A stretch of 64,000 nt of DNA from Diphasiastrum complanatum (Eukaryota; Streptophyta; Lycopodiopsida; Lycopodiales; Lycopodiaceae): assembly GCA_029204225.1 (NCBI GenBank), contig CM055112.1, positions 43,032,311-43,096,310 on the forward strand, in the 5' to 3' direction. Below the pieces are notes generated by a model, which worked only from the letters and a program-made list of their open reading frames with translations, made no database searches and was not told where the DNA came from. Both the position numbers and the translations under genes were made by a program. Below are positions 22,532 through 33,994 of this stretch, piece by piece. Positions within the stretch are counted from its first letter, which is position 1. Each line of letters opens with the position of its first letter.

Positions 22532-23147
22532 AATTTTGTTTATTTATTTCAATTTTTTTGCCTGCCTACCATTTTGACAATTCTTTGGTATGTTTCTTGT
22601 TTAAAACATCAAGATATCATAAGATCAGGAATACAATCAGTCTTTTCCTATCCAACCACAAGATTCATTCTTTTTCTGAAATTTTGATGCACAAGCATAC
22701 CAGCTAGAATTTGCCCAGACCCATTTTTACTGTTCATGATTCATTTATTACCTCCGTGAATTCTATCTTGGAGTCAAACTTTTCATAAATAGAAAAAAAC
22801 TAGTTTTTACATCAGATTATCATTGATACTATTCGTAGATAATTCGCTGAGCCTCAAAATTAGCTGCACAATTTCTCTGTGCAATCCACAAATTCTAATC
22901 ATACCATTTTTTGTATGGTCATACATTTCCACTCATTTTTGTACAAAAAATTACTTACAGGAACTTGTCGGACCTCAAAACATTGCCTTGAAATTCACGA
23001 ACCTCACTTGGAAATAGTGGGCACTGAGGGCAATTATTGGGTGAATTTGCGAATTCTTACCAAAAAATGTCTATATATAGGCTCATCCATCCCCTCCACA
23101 AGTTCATTCTAGATTCTTGCAAGTGAGTTCATGTTGAAATTTTCAAA
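22532..23147 (+). other. family X spacer between integrase and 3' ORF
   Basis: About 600 bp with no long frame. It is conserved in copy X2 (minus, 29682-30300) and partly in X3 (minus, 35105-35465), so it belongs to the element. It could hold a promoter or splice site for the downstream ORF. Confidence 0.7.
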
Positions 23148-25458
23148 ATGTTTAGAACTGTCTTTAATCATTTGACTCTTACTTGCATGGCTTCCAGTGA
23201 TTCCTCACTCTCACTGCATTGTCGTAAGGCCACAAAACCTTACACGGGTGATCTCTTTTTACTGAAACTCAAGAATCATTTAACAACGTTGCAATTAGCC
23301 AATGGCATTTTCATCCGTCTTGGTTTTAATTTGCTCCATCTTTCTGAACAACAGCATGAAAGTCTGGTATGTGCTGCCTACTCCTCCTACTCGGATGAAT
23401 TCCAGTCATTTCCTCCAAGGATGGCAGTTACATTACCATTTACATTACACTAGCCAGGATGTAGCTGATCAGTTTTCCAGACACTGGGGAGTCGATCCAA
23501 GGCAAGGGCACCAGCTATCACCACAATTACTTGAAAATGATCTTGTTCGACGACGACAAAACCATCCCTCACACCAATGATGGCCTTGTCACGAATCTAA
23601 TTAAGGATCCAAAGTTACGTGCGGCGGCAAAAATTGTTATGATCCTGACTGAGGTTCATATTGTCCACATGTATTGCATTCCACCTAGCGACCTAAAAGT
23701 GTTAACCATAATGATGGACGACCCCACTCACACTTTTAAGTGGGCCGAGAAGATTGTCGAGAAACCGTGCTTGGCCCTCGAACAACGCAAAGCTACCATT
23801 AAGTATGGTTGTCTTTTGCAAATGATGGTCCAGCAACTCCTGGGGTGCCAGACGACAACAATTCTCAAGGAACCAGAGACCTTTTTCCCTAGCAATAGAA
23901 AGCGGGCCAGCCCCCAAGTATCAACAAACACTGCCTCACCTACACCTCCCAATAATAAGCAAAGAGGTAATTTAGTCATCATAGAAGAAGACATCTCCCT
24001 GATATCGTATCCAGTGCTATAGGGACAGAGTATGCTGAATCCGACAGGAGTTGAAATCCTCTCAAGCCCCAAAGGAGGTGCTAGCACAACAAGAGGCCCT
24101 ACTTCAACAGGCCCAACAATGAAGACAAGCAGTAGCAGCTTCCATCTCCACATTTTAACAACCAATCTTACTTAGGAGAGGGATGATGCCTTGGTAGCCA
24201 CAACCGCAACATCTTTCGCTATGAAGGAACAGCTAGTGCAGGTCAACATCACTGACTTTGCACCACCAGCTATTCCCTAGAGAACTCAGATTCCAATGGA
24301 GGCATACCAGAAGTTGGCACAAAAGTTAAAGGCCACGATAGAACAACATGTCAAAATGCAGCAATCATATGCTACCTCTGTTGAGGCCCTAAACCAACAT
24401 ATTGCCACCCTAGAAGAAAAGCTAAAGGTAGCCACACAATCGGCACCTTCCGTCCATGCAAAAACACGCCCAGTTTCATGATTCCGAGCATTATTACGAT
24501 GGATCTGATGGTGGAGATGGGGCAAGTTTCCAAGGGGCTCCATCCATAAATCAAGGATCGACATTCCAAGGCTCATGACAAGTATCAGCAGCTGCTCCAC
24601 CAACTAAATCACAAGACACGCGTGGTACTTGCTCCCAACACCATCTGTTTCACTCTTCCGCTTCTAATCCCATCAACACCGCTAACTTTCCTTTCATCCA
24701 AAGCCAATTTTTTCCAGAAATGCTGAATCTAATCCTTCACCACCTCTCTCCCATCAACCAGATCCACAAGCAAAACATGCCTTGGCTGGTAAAGTGTCCA
24801 CAATAAGGCACAAGGTCATGCCTAATGTGCTAACAAGGACATGCTAATTTCTCAAGAGTTTGTCAAGAAGTATCAGACTACTGAGGAGCAAGGCAACTAC
24901 ACCCTTCCAAATTTAGATCATTGCAAAACTCATGAGAAAGCAGTCAAGCTCCTTGATCCAGAACCAGCCTGGCGCCATCAAGTATTTTTACATAGCAAAA
25001 CCTCCATGGCATGGTATCTTGAAGAACCCACCTATATGCGCACCAATCCATAGAATTAGCCAATAGTGTGGCGAGAACCATTTCCTATCAAAAAGATAAA
25101 GAACAAGATTTTTTGGCCCATGCTCACAGGTGTAATACTTGCAACCCAGCTGATGACATGGTTACAAATAATTTCGGCCGGGTGGCATTCTTGGTGAAGC
25201 TAAAAGGTTATTGGTATCGCGGGCTACCACCAATCGCCATTGACATCAATAAGCCTTTGAAAACTCAAGATGACCACATCAATGTAGCGCAAATTTACCA
25301 TCGAGCAGCTTTTGTGCTTCATGTTGGTATGGTGGAGCTTTGAAAAATGCACGACTTTCTCTAGGGTATGCTCCACTATTACAAAATCTACCATTCCTTG
25401 ATAAATTGTGCTGGCAAATGATGGAGGGCATCAACAACAAAATTTACCAATCCTAACA
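23148..25458 (+). pseudogene. family X1 long 3' ORF, unknown protein
   Basis: A broken coding region of about 750 codons lies between pol and the polypurine tract. N-terminal part: SDSSLSLHCRKATKPYTGDL, RLGFNLLHLSEQQHESLV. Middle (23531-24022): DGLVTNLIKDPKLRAAAKIV, HTFKWAEKIVEKPCLALEQR. Then a coiled-coil-like stretch (KLAQKLKATIEQHVKMQQSY, 24296-24481). C-terminal part: MLISQEFVKKYQTTEEQGNY (24841-25053), FLVKLKGYWYRGLPPIAIDI, and WQMMEGINNKIYQS at the end. Parts are repeated in X2-X5. I recognise no envelope, chromodomain or plant mobile domain. Position suggests an accessory ORF of a Tat-like gypsy element, such as some plant elements carry after integrase. Confidence 0.6.
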
Positions 25459-25539
25459 ACAAAAATCACGCCTCCAGGAAGCTCAAAAGGTCTAGGACGA
25501 AAAAGCTTCGATCGGTGTGGAACCAAGAATCCAATAAGG

Positions 25540-25553
25540 AGGGGGATAATCTT
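25540..25553 (+). other. polypurine tract of family X1
   Basis: AAGGAGGGGGATAA directly before the LTR start. In copy X4 (minus) the same position reads AAAGAGGGAGATAA followed by TGTTAGCAAC, which fixes the LTR start. This tract primes plus-strand synthesis. Confidence 0.75.
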
Positions 25554-26215
25554 AGCAATAGGGTGAAAAGTAAAAAAAGAAATAGAACTCTGTGGCATGT
25601 GTATTGTAAGTCCAGGTATGAGTAAAAGCTAATAAATTTCTACTATGGCATGTGTTTTGTAAGTCCATGGGTAGAAGCTTAAATAAATAAATAACTTAAA
25701 CTTAGAACTTAGACTTAAAAAAACTTAAGCTTAAAAAGATTCTAAGTTATTTTAAGGTATCTAAAGTCTAGAATTAGAAATCCTAAAGTTCTAAAATTCT
25801 AAGTTAGAAGTTTAGAAGCCTTAGAATGGCTAGTTTAGATATTAATCCCATAAGCTAGTGGATACTTATGGAGGGCCCTTCTTACTATAAGAAGCGAGGC
25901 ATTTCCCTCGTAAATAACACTTTTGAGATTATGTTGTGTCCTCCTCTATTTTGAGATTGTCATTCTATTTCATTTGTGTTTCATTTGGAAAGGTGCATAG
26001 CTTGAGAGAAGGTGCTTGGGTCTTCCCTTGCTTCCTTTTCATCAGTTTTTATTGTGGCATGTGTTTTAGTGCTTTATGTCTATTTAGCCGCAATTTATTA
26101 CTTCCATCTCTCCTCTGGGTGTTAAGTAGGATTTCGTTAGACTCCCTTGCTAGTTGGGTAAGCCTTAGCAAGATTTTTGTTATTTTGCACATGTGATTAG
26201 TTGGGTACAACTTAA
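25554..26215 (+). repeat. family X1 3' LTR (end uncertain)
   Basis: Starts tcttagcaat (X4: TGTTAGCAAC). The first 190 bp match X4 (57720-57914, minus). A promoter-like segment, ttactataagaagcgaggca, lies near 25884. The 3' end is not fixed because no partner LTR is present; a CACA near 26220 is one possible end. Confidence 0.5.
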
Positions 26216-26532
26216 CCACACCTTAATTAGTTTTATTTCCGTTCCAAGCACTGCACCAGTTCGGAAAGCGTTGGTGTTCTTTTAGTTTGTTTACATTATT
26301 TATAGTTCAAAGCTTGTGCAGAACTTAGAAAGTGGGACAACCGGTCTACCACTATACCATGCACGAACCCTTATGACAAAGCGTTAAATCCAAGGTGAGT
26401 TTTTTGATAGTAATCATGAAAAGCCAGCTTTTGATTTTCAAACACAGGTCCAATTTGAATATAGTTCTATTCTATGAGACATCACAATTGACTTTGAGTG
26501 AATGACTTTTTATTAAACTTCATAAAGTGCAG

Positions 26533-28445
26533 AAAAACGATAAACTTGAAAGTCTTGTCATAGAGGCCGAGTACGCACGTAGTGATGAGGTACCCACTTT
26601 AACGTCTTGATTTTATTTGATTGCTAATCTGTAGACTTTCGTCATTAGCCACACTCGTGCACAAATCAACCAAACTTTAAATTGTTGGATTAATAAATGA
26701 TTTGACTTACATCTTGATATGATATTAATAATGTAATTGTATCAATAAAAAAAGCTACAAACAAATTTAGCACGCACATTAATGTCTATCATGGTGATTT
26801 CATATATGATTAGGCAATATTAATTTTTTTTGTATATGTACATTTTTTTTTTGCGTTCTTACGCAAAACTAGTTTCTCTATTCAACATTTTTCCATGTCA
26901 AAGGAAAGTATACATGCATGATGCAATGGTGATTATGGAAATCTTGTTTCTGACATAAAATATGAGTCAAATTTGGACTTTCTTTTTTACGGGGCATTAA
27001 TATTAACCATGTGAATGTTTTATTTTCCAAACTTTAGGATATGCAAGAAGATGATGCTGAGATGATTTCAATGGAAGTCAATGACACCTGTAATGACGAG
27101 GTACAAACTTCTGATGAGTTCATTATTCTTTAACGATTAATTTTAGTGTTTTTAGTATGTAAGCATTTCTTGAATGAATCAAGTTCCTTTTGATTTATTA
27201 CATAGATACATAATTTGACGTATGAATTTACATGACACTAACTACATACAAATAGAAAACCATGCTAGAATTGATTATAGAGTGGGTGTTCAACTCTGAG
27301 TTTATTTTGTTTTGATCTTTGTATTTCAATTATTATGTATGTTTATAAAAATTTGAATGTTCTTCTATGTTCAAAAAAAATACATAGAAGACGTGAATAA
27401 TGAAACACAATTTCCATGTGGCTGGTTTTTGAAGCTATTAGAAGATAATCCCACGAGTTCTCGTTCACTTCTCAATAATGTAATATCTTTTTAAGATGTT
27501 TCATTTAAAATTTGTATTTGATGATTTGATGCTAACATTTTTATCAAATTCAATAGTTTATGAAATGTTTTTGAAACTATGTTTAGTAATGTACGTGTTT
27601 ATTTGTAGGAAGAAAAAATGAACGAACATCATGTATCTGATGATGAAAACAAAGTCCGGAAGAGTAAACGATCTCACAAGGTAAATTATGTGGTTTTGGT
27701 TTGGAATCCAAGGTGACTTTTATGTCATTTTCGTACTAATGTAGTTGTATTTTTTTCAGTTGAGCATGAAAATGCAAAACATTGCTGAAGCGGGGAAGCA
27801 TGTTAGCAAAGGAAGCAAAATACCTGTCCGCGTCATGAAAAAAATGAAGGTAAAAGTACATGTCTTGTTACATTGTTTTTTAATTATTTCTAACAATTTA
27901 TTGTATTGCTCATATTGTTATTTAATTTTTTTCTTATATTGATACCAGGGTCTATCTGAGCTTGAACGTCCCAGCTTCAAGGCAAAAACTGTAAGTATTA
28001 CGATTTCATCAAATTGCATCACATATTTAGTTTGATACATCTTTTTGTTTAAATCTATTTTATCAAATAATGATATTTGTTGCAGGTTCATGATGTTCAC
28101 ACCTTCAATGTGGAAGACCTAGAGACAATCGCGATGAAGTATTATAACATTCACACTGTTGATGAGTTGTACAAAAAACTTAAAGACCTGTACAGTTCTT
28201 TGAAAATATAAAAAAAAAATCATGGAAATGAACATGATTCCTCATCCATGATTAGAGAACTAGCTACTTTTCTCTTTCAAGATAATAAAATTGTTGTTCA
28301 TAAACGTAGGGACAAGTGTTTACTCTTAGAAGACATAGAAGTTAATGCATAAACCAAACATTGTGCTGCAAATTTTGATTCGTCTTATATGCATAGACTG
28401 AAGCCTAAGTATTTTTGTTGTGAGGACATAAATGATGACTCTTAA
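26533..28445 (+). CDS. unrecognised multi-exon gene, acidic and lysine-rich
   Basis: Clear exons with AG/GT borders, all in phase 0: 26533-26589 (KNDKLESLVIEAEYARSDE), 27038-27100 (DMQEDDAEMISMEVNDTCND), 27609-27680 (EEKMNEHHVSDDENKVRKSK), 27760-27849 (ISKIPVR-like basic stretch ending VRVMKKMK), 27949-27990 (GLSELERPSFKAKT) and 28086 onward (HTFNVEDLETIAMKYYNIHT, DELYKKLKDLY). The last exon meets TAA at 28209, but the same frame continues sensibly (MIRELATFLFQDNKIVVHKR) past a second TAA (28350) to 28445. A further candidate exon at 27388-27480 has no fitting phase. The 5' end is not found. It may be a nuclear protein from its charge; the family is unknown. Confidence 0.5.
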
Positions 28446-29331
28446 TGGCAGATATTTTGAATTCTAATTGTGCATTGTGATTATGTTTAAGTTTTCTTTT
28501 ATGTAAATTTTTGCCTTAATGGTTTACATAAATGTTAATGTTGTTGTAATAAGTATAGTTATATTTCAGATCAATTCAATTTAATTTTTATATAAACAAA
28601 GAAGAATACTACTTCTTCAAGTTGCAACAACGCTTTCGAGAAATTATCAGTATCGAGAAAAATTACAACGTGCACACAAGGTGGAACCTGAGTAGCTACG
28701 GAACACCAACGAGCCAATACCAGCTATTCCAGGTCCACATGCAGAATTACAGCTTGTCACGGGGGCCCTTCACTATAAGATCAGGTTTTAATTCAAATCC
28801 CCTTTTAATTCAACTACCATAAGTGAGCTACATAGATGGCACATTTTGATGGTTGATTTGTCTTGCAGCCAGGGAATTATGGGGTTTTCGTATGCTGTCT
28901 AGTGACAGTGCTATTGTCCTACATTGCAAGAAACAGCTGCCAGAGTCCAGCATTCAAGCTGCAACATCACAGAACAAGTGCAGAAGTTCTACGACGTCAA
29001 AATGGTCTGAGCACACCTCTATCATAACACAAGGAACTTCTGATCAACAATTTTTCGTAGCCTCTTCTCTTCTTGATACTCATATATTTATTTTTTAAGC
29101 TCAAGGTCATTTACAATGCATGTACAGGTAGTATATACTTATGGATTTTCAGAGTTTATGTTAATTAGCTGCAGTTATATTACATTGGCCATTCAGGTTT
29201 GCTGCAGATTTTGAAGACTTGAACTATAGCAGTACTAAACTTGCTTTCTTGACTGTTTCGTGAATAGGTAGCTTTTGTCCCTTTAGTTTTTTTCTTGGAA
29301 ACTGAAGCCGTTGTAGTATAAGATCCTGCAG
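28446..29331. other. no gene recognised
   Basis: Short frames only. It lies upstream of the ABCG exons and could hold further degraded exons or introns of that gene, but no Walker B or HQPS motif was found. Confidence 0.35.
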
Positions 29332-29681
29332 CTCTAAGCATCTTCTGTTGCTTGTGAAGGGAAAGACAATGTATTTTGGAGAAGCGAGTGGTGCTCAGAA
29401 GGTAGAGCTCATTGTATATGATAAAACTGAAGGTTCTGTATGCCAATGTTTAATAAGGTGATCGTGCGTTAATTACTACAATAAATAGCTGATGTAATTT
29501 CGATTAAGTGATCTTTTACCAAGAATAGGTGCATGGACCCAATCGATGCTTCATGCAGTGCTTTGCCACGGCAGGTTTTCCTTGCCCAGCTTTGAGGAAT
29601 CCATCTGACCATTTCCTTCTAGCAATTAACTCAGACTTCGATACGGCTAAAGCGACATTGCAGGAGCTGTTTCCTGGAAAA
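29332..29681 (+). pseudogene. ABCG half-transporter fragment (two exons)
   Basis: Exon 29332-29401 encodes KHLLLLVKGKTMYFGEASGA and ends at a GT donor. Exon 29559-29681 continues in phase with [20 protein letters not shown], then [20 protein letters not shown]. This matches the segment after the nucleotide-binding domain of plant ABCG (WBC) half-transporters: '..LSGGKTVYFGEA..', '[23 protein letters not shown]...ATL'. These proteins export lipids, wax precursors or hormones across the plasma membrane. The reading is cut at 29681 where family X begins, and the Walker motifs and membrane domain are absent, so this is a gene relic or a gene broken by the insertion. Confidence 0.85.
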
Positions 29682-30625
29682 TCTTGAAAATTTTAGCATG
29701 AACTCACTTGCAAGAATCTAGAATGAACTCATGGAAATGGGTGAGGGCTATATATAGACATTTTGGTAGGAATTCACAAATTTACCCAGTACTCGCCCTC
29801 AATGCCCATGATTTCGCAATGAGGTTCGCAAATTTCAAGGCAATGTTTTGAGGTCCTGTAAGTGATTTTTTGTACAAAAATGAGTGAAAGTGTATGACAC
29901 TACAAAAAATGGTATGATCAGAATTCGTGGATTGTACAGAGAAATTGTGCAACTAATTTTGAGGCTCAACGAATTATCTACAAATTCTATCAATGATGAT
30001 CTGATATAAAAATTGGTTTTTTTCTATTTCTGGAAAGTTTGACTCTAAGCTAGAATTCACGGAGGTAATAAATGAATCGTGGAAAATAAAAATGGGTCTG
30101 GGCAAATTCTATTTGGTATGATTGTGCATTAAAATTTTAGAAAAAGAATAAACTTGTACTGATTGTATTCCTATTCTCAATAATATCTTGATGTTTTAAA
30201 CAAGAAACATACCAAAATATTGTCAAAATGGTAAGCAGGCAAAAAAATATAAATAAATAAACAAAATTTAGGAAATAAAATAGACTAGTACATATCAAGA
30301 TAAAAATAGGATTAGTTGTACTTTCTGAGTCTGCTTCCATTAACCACAATATCTATGGTATCACATTGTAGGGTTTGCAGTTGGACATATCCAAAGACAA
30401 ATATCTTTTGAATGACATAAGGTCCTTGGCCAGAAAGTTTCAGTTTGCCCTTGAATGTTTTGGCTTGGTATAAGAGGACCTTCTCGCCAACCTGGAACTC
30501 TTTGAGTTTTAAAGATCGATCATGCCATGTCTTTTGTCGGCGTTTGTGGACTGTTGAGCATGGATGCTAATCTATTGTGTTTCACATAGTTGTTCTAGGT
30601 GGAGTAATCTATTGCACCTATAACA
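29682..30625 (-). mobile_element. gypsy family X2 fragment (integrase end plus spacer)
   Basis: Reverse-strand copy of 22290-23150. The integrase C-terminus is at 30300-30590 (KVLLYQAKTF equivalent), followed by the spacer. It stops at the first codons of the 3' ORF, next to the ABCG exon. At 30625 it joins a copia fragment. Confidence 0.82.
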
Positions 30626-30943
30626 ATGTCATACAACTCCTTAGCCATAGCATGGTCCTCTCATCTTAAATTTTCACAGGTGGTAATTAGCTCCATCAAG
30701 CTTGTCCATGATAGGACTGGCTTTTCCTTGGGAATCCATGTGGAAGATTAGTCTAAGTGATAGGAGTAACTATCAGTGACTTAAATATGAAAATCTGTAA
30801 CTACATTACATAACAAGATGACAATCACTCTATCGGCTAGTGGAGTCTTGTTTATGTGGAAGCTTATCAGGCCATAGAAATAGCTCTGAAATAAAACCGC
30901 TTAAAGAATCAGATAGGTTCTGATATCTTTCGCTCTCATACCA
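30626..30943 (-). pseudogene. copia family F 5' fragment (primer site and gag start)
   Basis: Minus strand: a primer-binding-site-like TGGTATGAGAGCG at 30931-30943, then at about 30610-30740 gag N-terminal text MDKLDGANYHL.KFKMR and MAKELYDIV, the usual start of copia gag (LDG.NY..WK..M). One stop lies in it. The rest of the element is missing. Confidence 0.7.
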
Positions 30944-31230
30944 TGTCGCAAAAATAGAGTGAAATGGGAGGATCAGTCCCTTCAAATTCTTTTGGTGCGT
31001 GCACTACAGGTGACTTAGTAGGCAAACAAAAGAACATAATAATTTTAGAGCTTCTAATGCACAATGGTAGTGGAAGCGAAGAGCAGACAACCAAACAGAT
31101 CAATCAGATGGCCAAACATAAAATAGAAAAGCATTGCAGTATTGACACGAATCTGAACGTAGAACCAAACAGAGCTGTAATCAGATTAAGTATAATGCAA
31201 GTGAGCACAAAACAATAGCAGACGTAACCA
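30944..31230 (-). repeat. candidate LTR of copia family F
   Basis: On the minus strand the segment begins TGGTTACGTC (31230) and ends TTTTTGCGACA (30944) right before the primer site, so it has TG..CA ends. No second copy is in the window to confirm it. Confidence 0.45.
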
Positions 31231-31234
31231 CGTG

Positions 31235-32236
31235 TGTTATGGGTATGTTTCAATCCCTTAACTCCATGTCGCGACTACCAAAACGGAACCCTCTAAGTTA
31301 ATAAGAATCCTAAGTTAATAAGAATTCCATTATGACAAACATTAAGCATGATATATCCAGCATCATTATATTAATTAAACAGAGACACATCATTGCAAGT
31401 ACCATTCATACAACAAGTAAATTGGTTCTAAGCAAATGTTATACTGCCATGCTCATGACTCACAATATATGACAATGTGGTAATCAATTACAATAATAGC
31501 TGATACATGATGTTTAGCATCTACATGCTGGTCACTTAAAAGGTCTTAAGCAAGGAAACACTCTCTTGCTGCTTGCAACTCACACAAAGACTAAAAACTA
31601 AATACAAACAATGCTCAGCTCTCACCCTTCGTCTCTCAAATACCTTACTCCTAGACAACCCAGTATCCAAAAGCTCAGTATCAAAAATCCCCTCATCTCG
31701 CTTCAAAATCCCTATTTATCCTTTCTGTGAAAACCATACAATTCCATAACGCCTTTGTTTATAATGACTGCAATGGTCGCTTCAGCTTCCCGCTGCATCC
31801 CGTAATCATCAAGTTTATGGTCCCTTACGGTCGCTTCAACTTCCGTTGCATTCCATAATCGTCAAGTTTATGGTCCCTTACGGTTGCTTCAGCTTCCGCT
31901 GCATTCCATAATCGTCAAGTTTATGGTCCCTTACGGTTGCTTCAGCTTCCGCTGCATCCCGTAATCGTCAAGTTTATGGTTCCTTACGGTCGCTTTAGCT
32001 TCTTGTTGGAGACAACCATCATCGAATTTACGGTCCTTCACGGTCTGTTCAGCTTCCTGTTGGAGACCGCAACCATTACTCCTATGATTGCTTACCAACT
32101 GTTCGATTTCCACTTGAATATGACTTATCCTAACCTTCTATCTATCTCGACACTTCTTACTTCGTACAACTAACCAACAATGCCTATGCATTTCATAATA
32201 ATCAATTACAATTCATAATTTTTAAACACCATTACA
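31235..32236 (-). repeat. LTR of gypsy family D (D3)
   Basis: Begins TGTAATGGTGTTT (32236) and ends ATAACA (31235) on the minus strand. It matches the D1 LTR at 35466-36414 in inverted orientation over its whole length. It contains a 53-bp minisatellite. Integrase D3 lies upstream on the same strand, so this is its 3' LTR. Confidence 0.85.
31775..32095. repeat. 53-bp minisatellite in D LTR, six units
   Basis: Units start at about 31775, 31829, 31882, 31935, 31988 and 32042, each with ggt.gcttcagcttccg.tg and tcaagtttatggtcccttac. The last two units are diverged. The D1 LTR carries about five related units at 35630-35870. Confidence 0.92.
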
Positions 32237-32845
32237 TTTACAACATTCAATGATTATATGGGCTCTTGGCCTAATACATGTTACAAATGGTCATCTCGAC
32301 CCTGCACATATTCCTCGGCTGAAAAAAGACGAGTTCCACTGAGTCTATTGCCTTTCCCTCTTCTCCTTCTTCCTTCCTCTTAGGCACTTGTTGTCATGGT
32401 CACTATCACTGTAATCAGACATGTTCATTCTAGAACACTCACTTTCCAACTAGCCCTTGCCTTGCCCTGTGAATGTGGATGCAATTGTTGCTATTGGTGA
32501 AATACCAAACCCTTCTGTTCCCACCACGGCTGGGATGGAAAAATACAACCATTCAAACCGTAATGTGATCTCATCGTACTTTGCATCGTGGAAATTGTGA
32601 TAATGAAAAGACTTATGGGAACCGTAACCGTAACTCGTAGTTGGTTTGGCTACAAAAATTATGAACAGTGCTGTACTATCCTTCCAAGTCTTAAAAAAAA
32701 AAGCTTCATATGATTTGTTAATTCCCAAAATTTGATATCCGGCATTCCAATTTTCAAAAGAGTGGTACTACTATCCCCTTTTGATTTTCCTTACATGCCT
32801 TTGTGCCGCATGTGTCTCCATTCGTAATCGTCATCCTAGCTGAAG

Positions 32846-33990
32846 TCATCTTTCCCCCAGCTGTCGTTGGTTGAATGTCGCACCAACTTTCCGAGTATCA
32901 TATAAAGAATAAATTAATCCTCTATTGATATCGCCTTTCTTCTCTGGATGATTGTAACCTTTCACGCGACTGTTATTGATGACAAACGGTAGTTCTGGGG
33001 GATTATGCCATGCAATGGTTAAATTGTTTCCAAAAATGTTAAGAATTTGATATGGCCCTTTCCAATGCTGTTCCTTGGATTTTAACGTGTTCATGATGCT
33101 TCCTGGGCAATATAACACAAGGTCACCGTTCTTAAGGTCTCACTCATGTATATGTTTGTTGAACCATCGGGCCTGTTGCTATTTAATCACCCAATTCATC
33201 CAATAACCATAACTCCTATGTTCCTCCAATTTTTCCAATGCAATTACCAGTTCACTGCAGAGACTCGTCGTGGATCAAATTATACGTCATTTGGATGCGT
33301 AGAGTTGGCAAAATGAATTCGTACAGCATGATTGCATCTGTTTCGTATACAAATTGAAATGCCATATAGCCTGTAGATATCTTAAAAGCTGCACGGTAGG
33401 CCCATAATGTTGGTTGTTAAAACTCATGCCAAGATCCTCCATTCTCCAACACCTGTTTTGTGATAATAGCTTTCAGCGTCTTATTCGTTGCCTCCACCTG
33501 ACCATTCCCACGTGGGTCACAAGAAGTGGACATTTTATGAATAGCACGAAATAAATATGTCATTTCTTTTATTGTACCATTCACAAAATGCGGTCCTCGA
33601 TTTGACACAATTTCCAATGGGCATCCAAACCTTGATAGAATATTGTTGAATACAAATTTGGCGGTTGATTTAGTGGTGTTATCCTACAATGCTTTGGCCT
33701 CTGCCCACTTCATAGCATAATCAGTTGCTACAATGATATATGTATGACCATTCGATGATTGCCGGTTAATTTTTCCAATGAAATCCAATTCCTAGTGTTT
33801 AAATGGTTCTATAGGTTGTAATGGTACTAGTAGATAATCCATTGTATGTATTAGCCTTCCTTGCCTTTGGCACGCATCACAGTTCCGACAAAAAGCAGTA
33901 GCGTCCTTCCAAAGGGTAGGCCACCAGAACCCTGCCTGCAATATTTTCCTAAGCGTAACTTTTGAAGCAAAATGCCCCCCTACGACGCCA
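32846..33990 (-). pseudogene. gypsy family D3 integrase
   Basis: Minus frames: core at 33417-33617 with EIVSNRGPHFVNGTIKEMTY and GNGQVEATNKTLKAIITKQV, then C-terminal part at 32846-33118 (QHWKGPYQILNIFGNNLTIA). The catalytic Glu (NGQVEAT) is kept, but the second Asp is Asn (SNRGPHF for SDRGPHF). Upstream Zn-binding and first-Asp regions (33620-33990) are in broken frames. Cut at about 33990 by family X3. Confidence 0.85.
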
Positions 33991-33994
33991 AAAT

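Noticed and set aside
22532-23147. LTR of family X
   Set aside because: The polypurine tract and TGTTAGCAAC start at 25540-25554 (and in X4) place the LTR after the 3' ORF; no TG..CA borders or primer site are seen around the spacer. It remains the main alternative.
24296-24481. Retroviral-like envelope in the X 3' ORF
   Set aside because: No signal peptide, membrane segment or cleavage site is visible; the segment is only coiled-coil-like.
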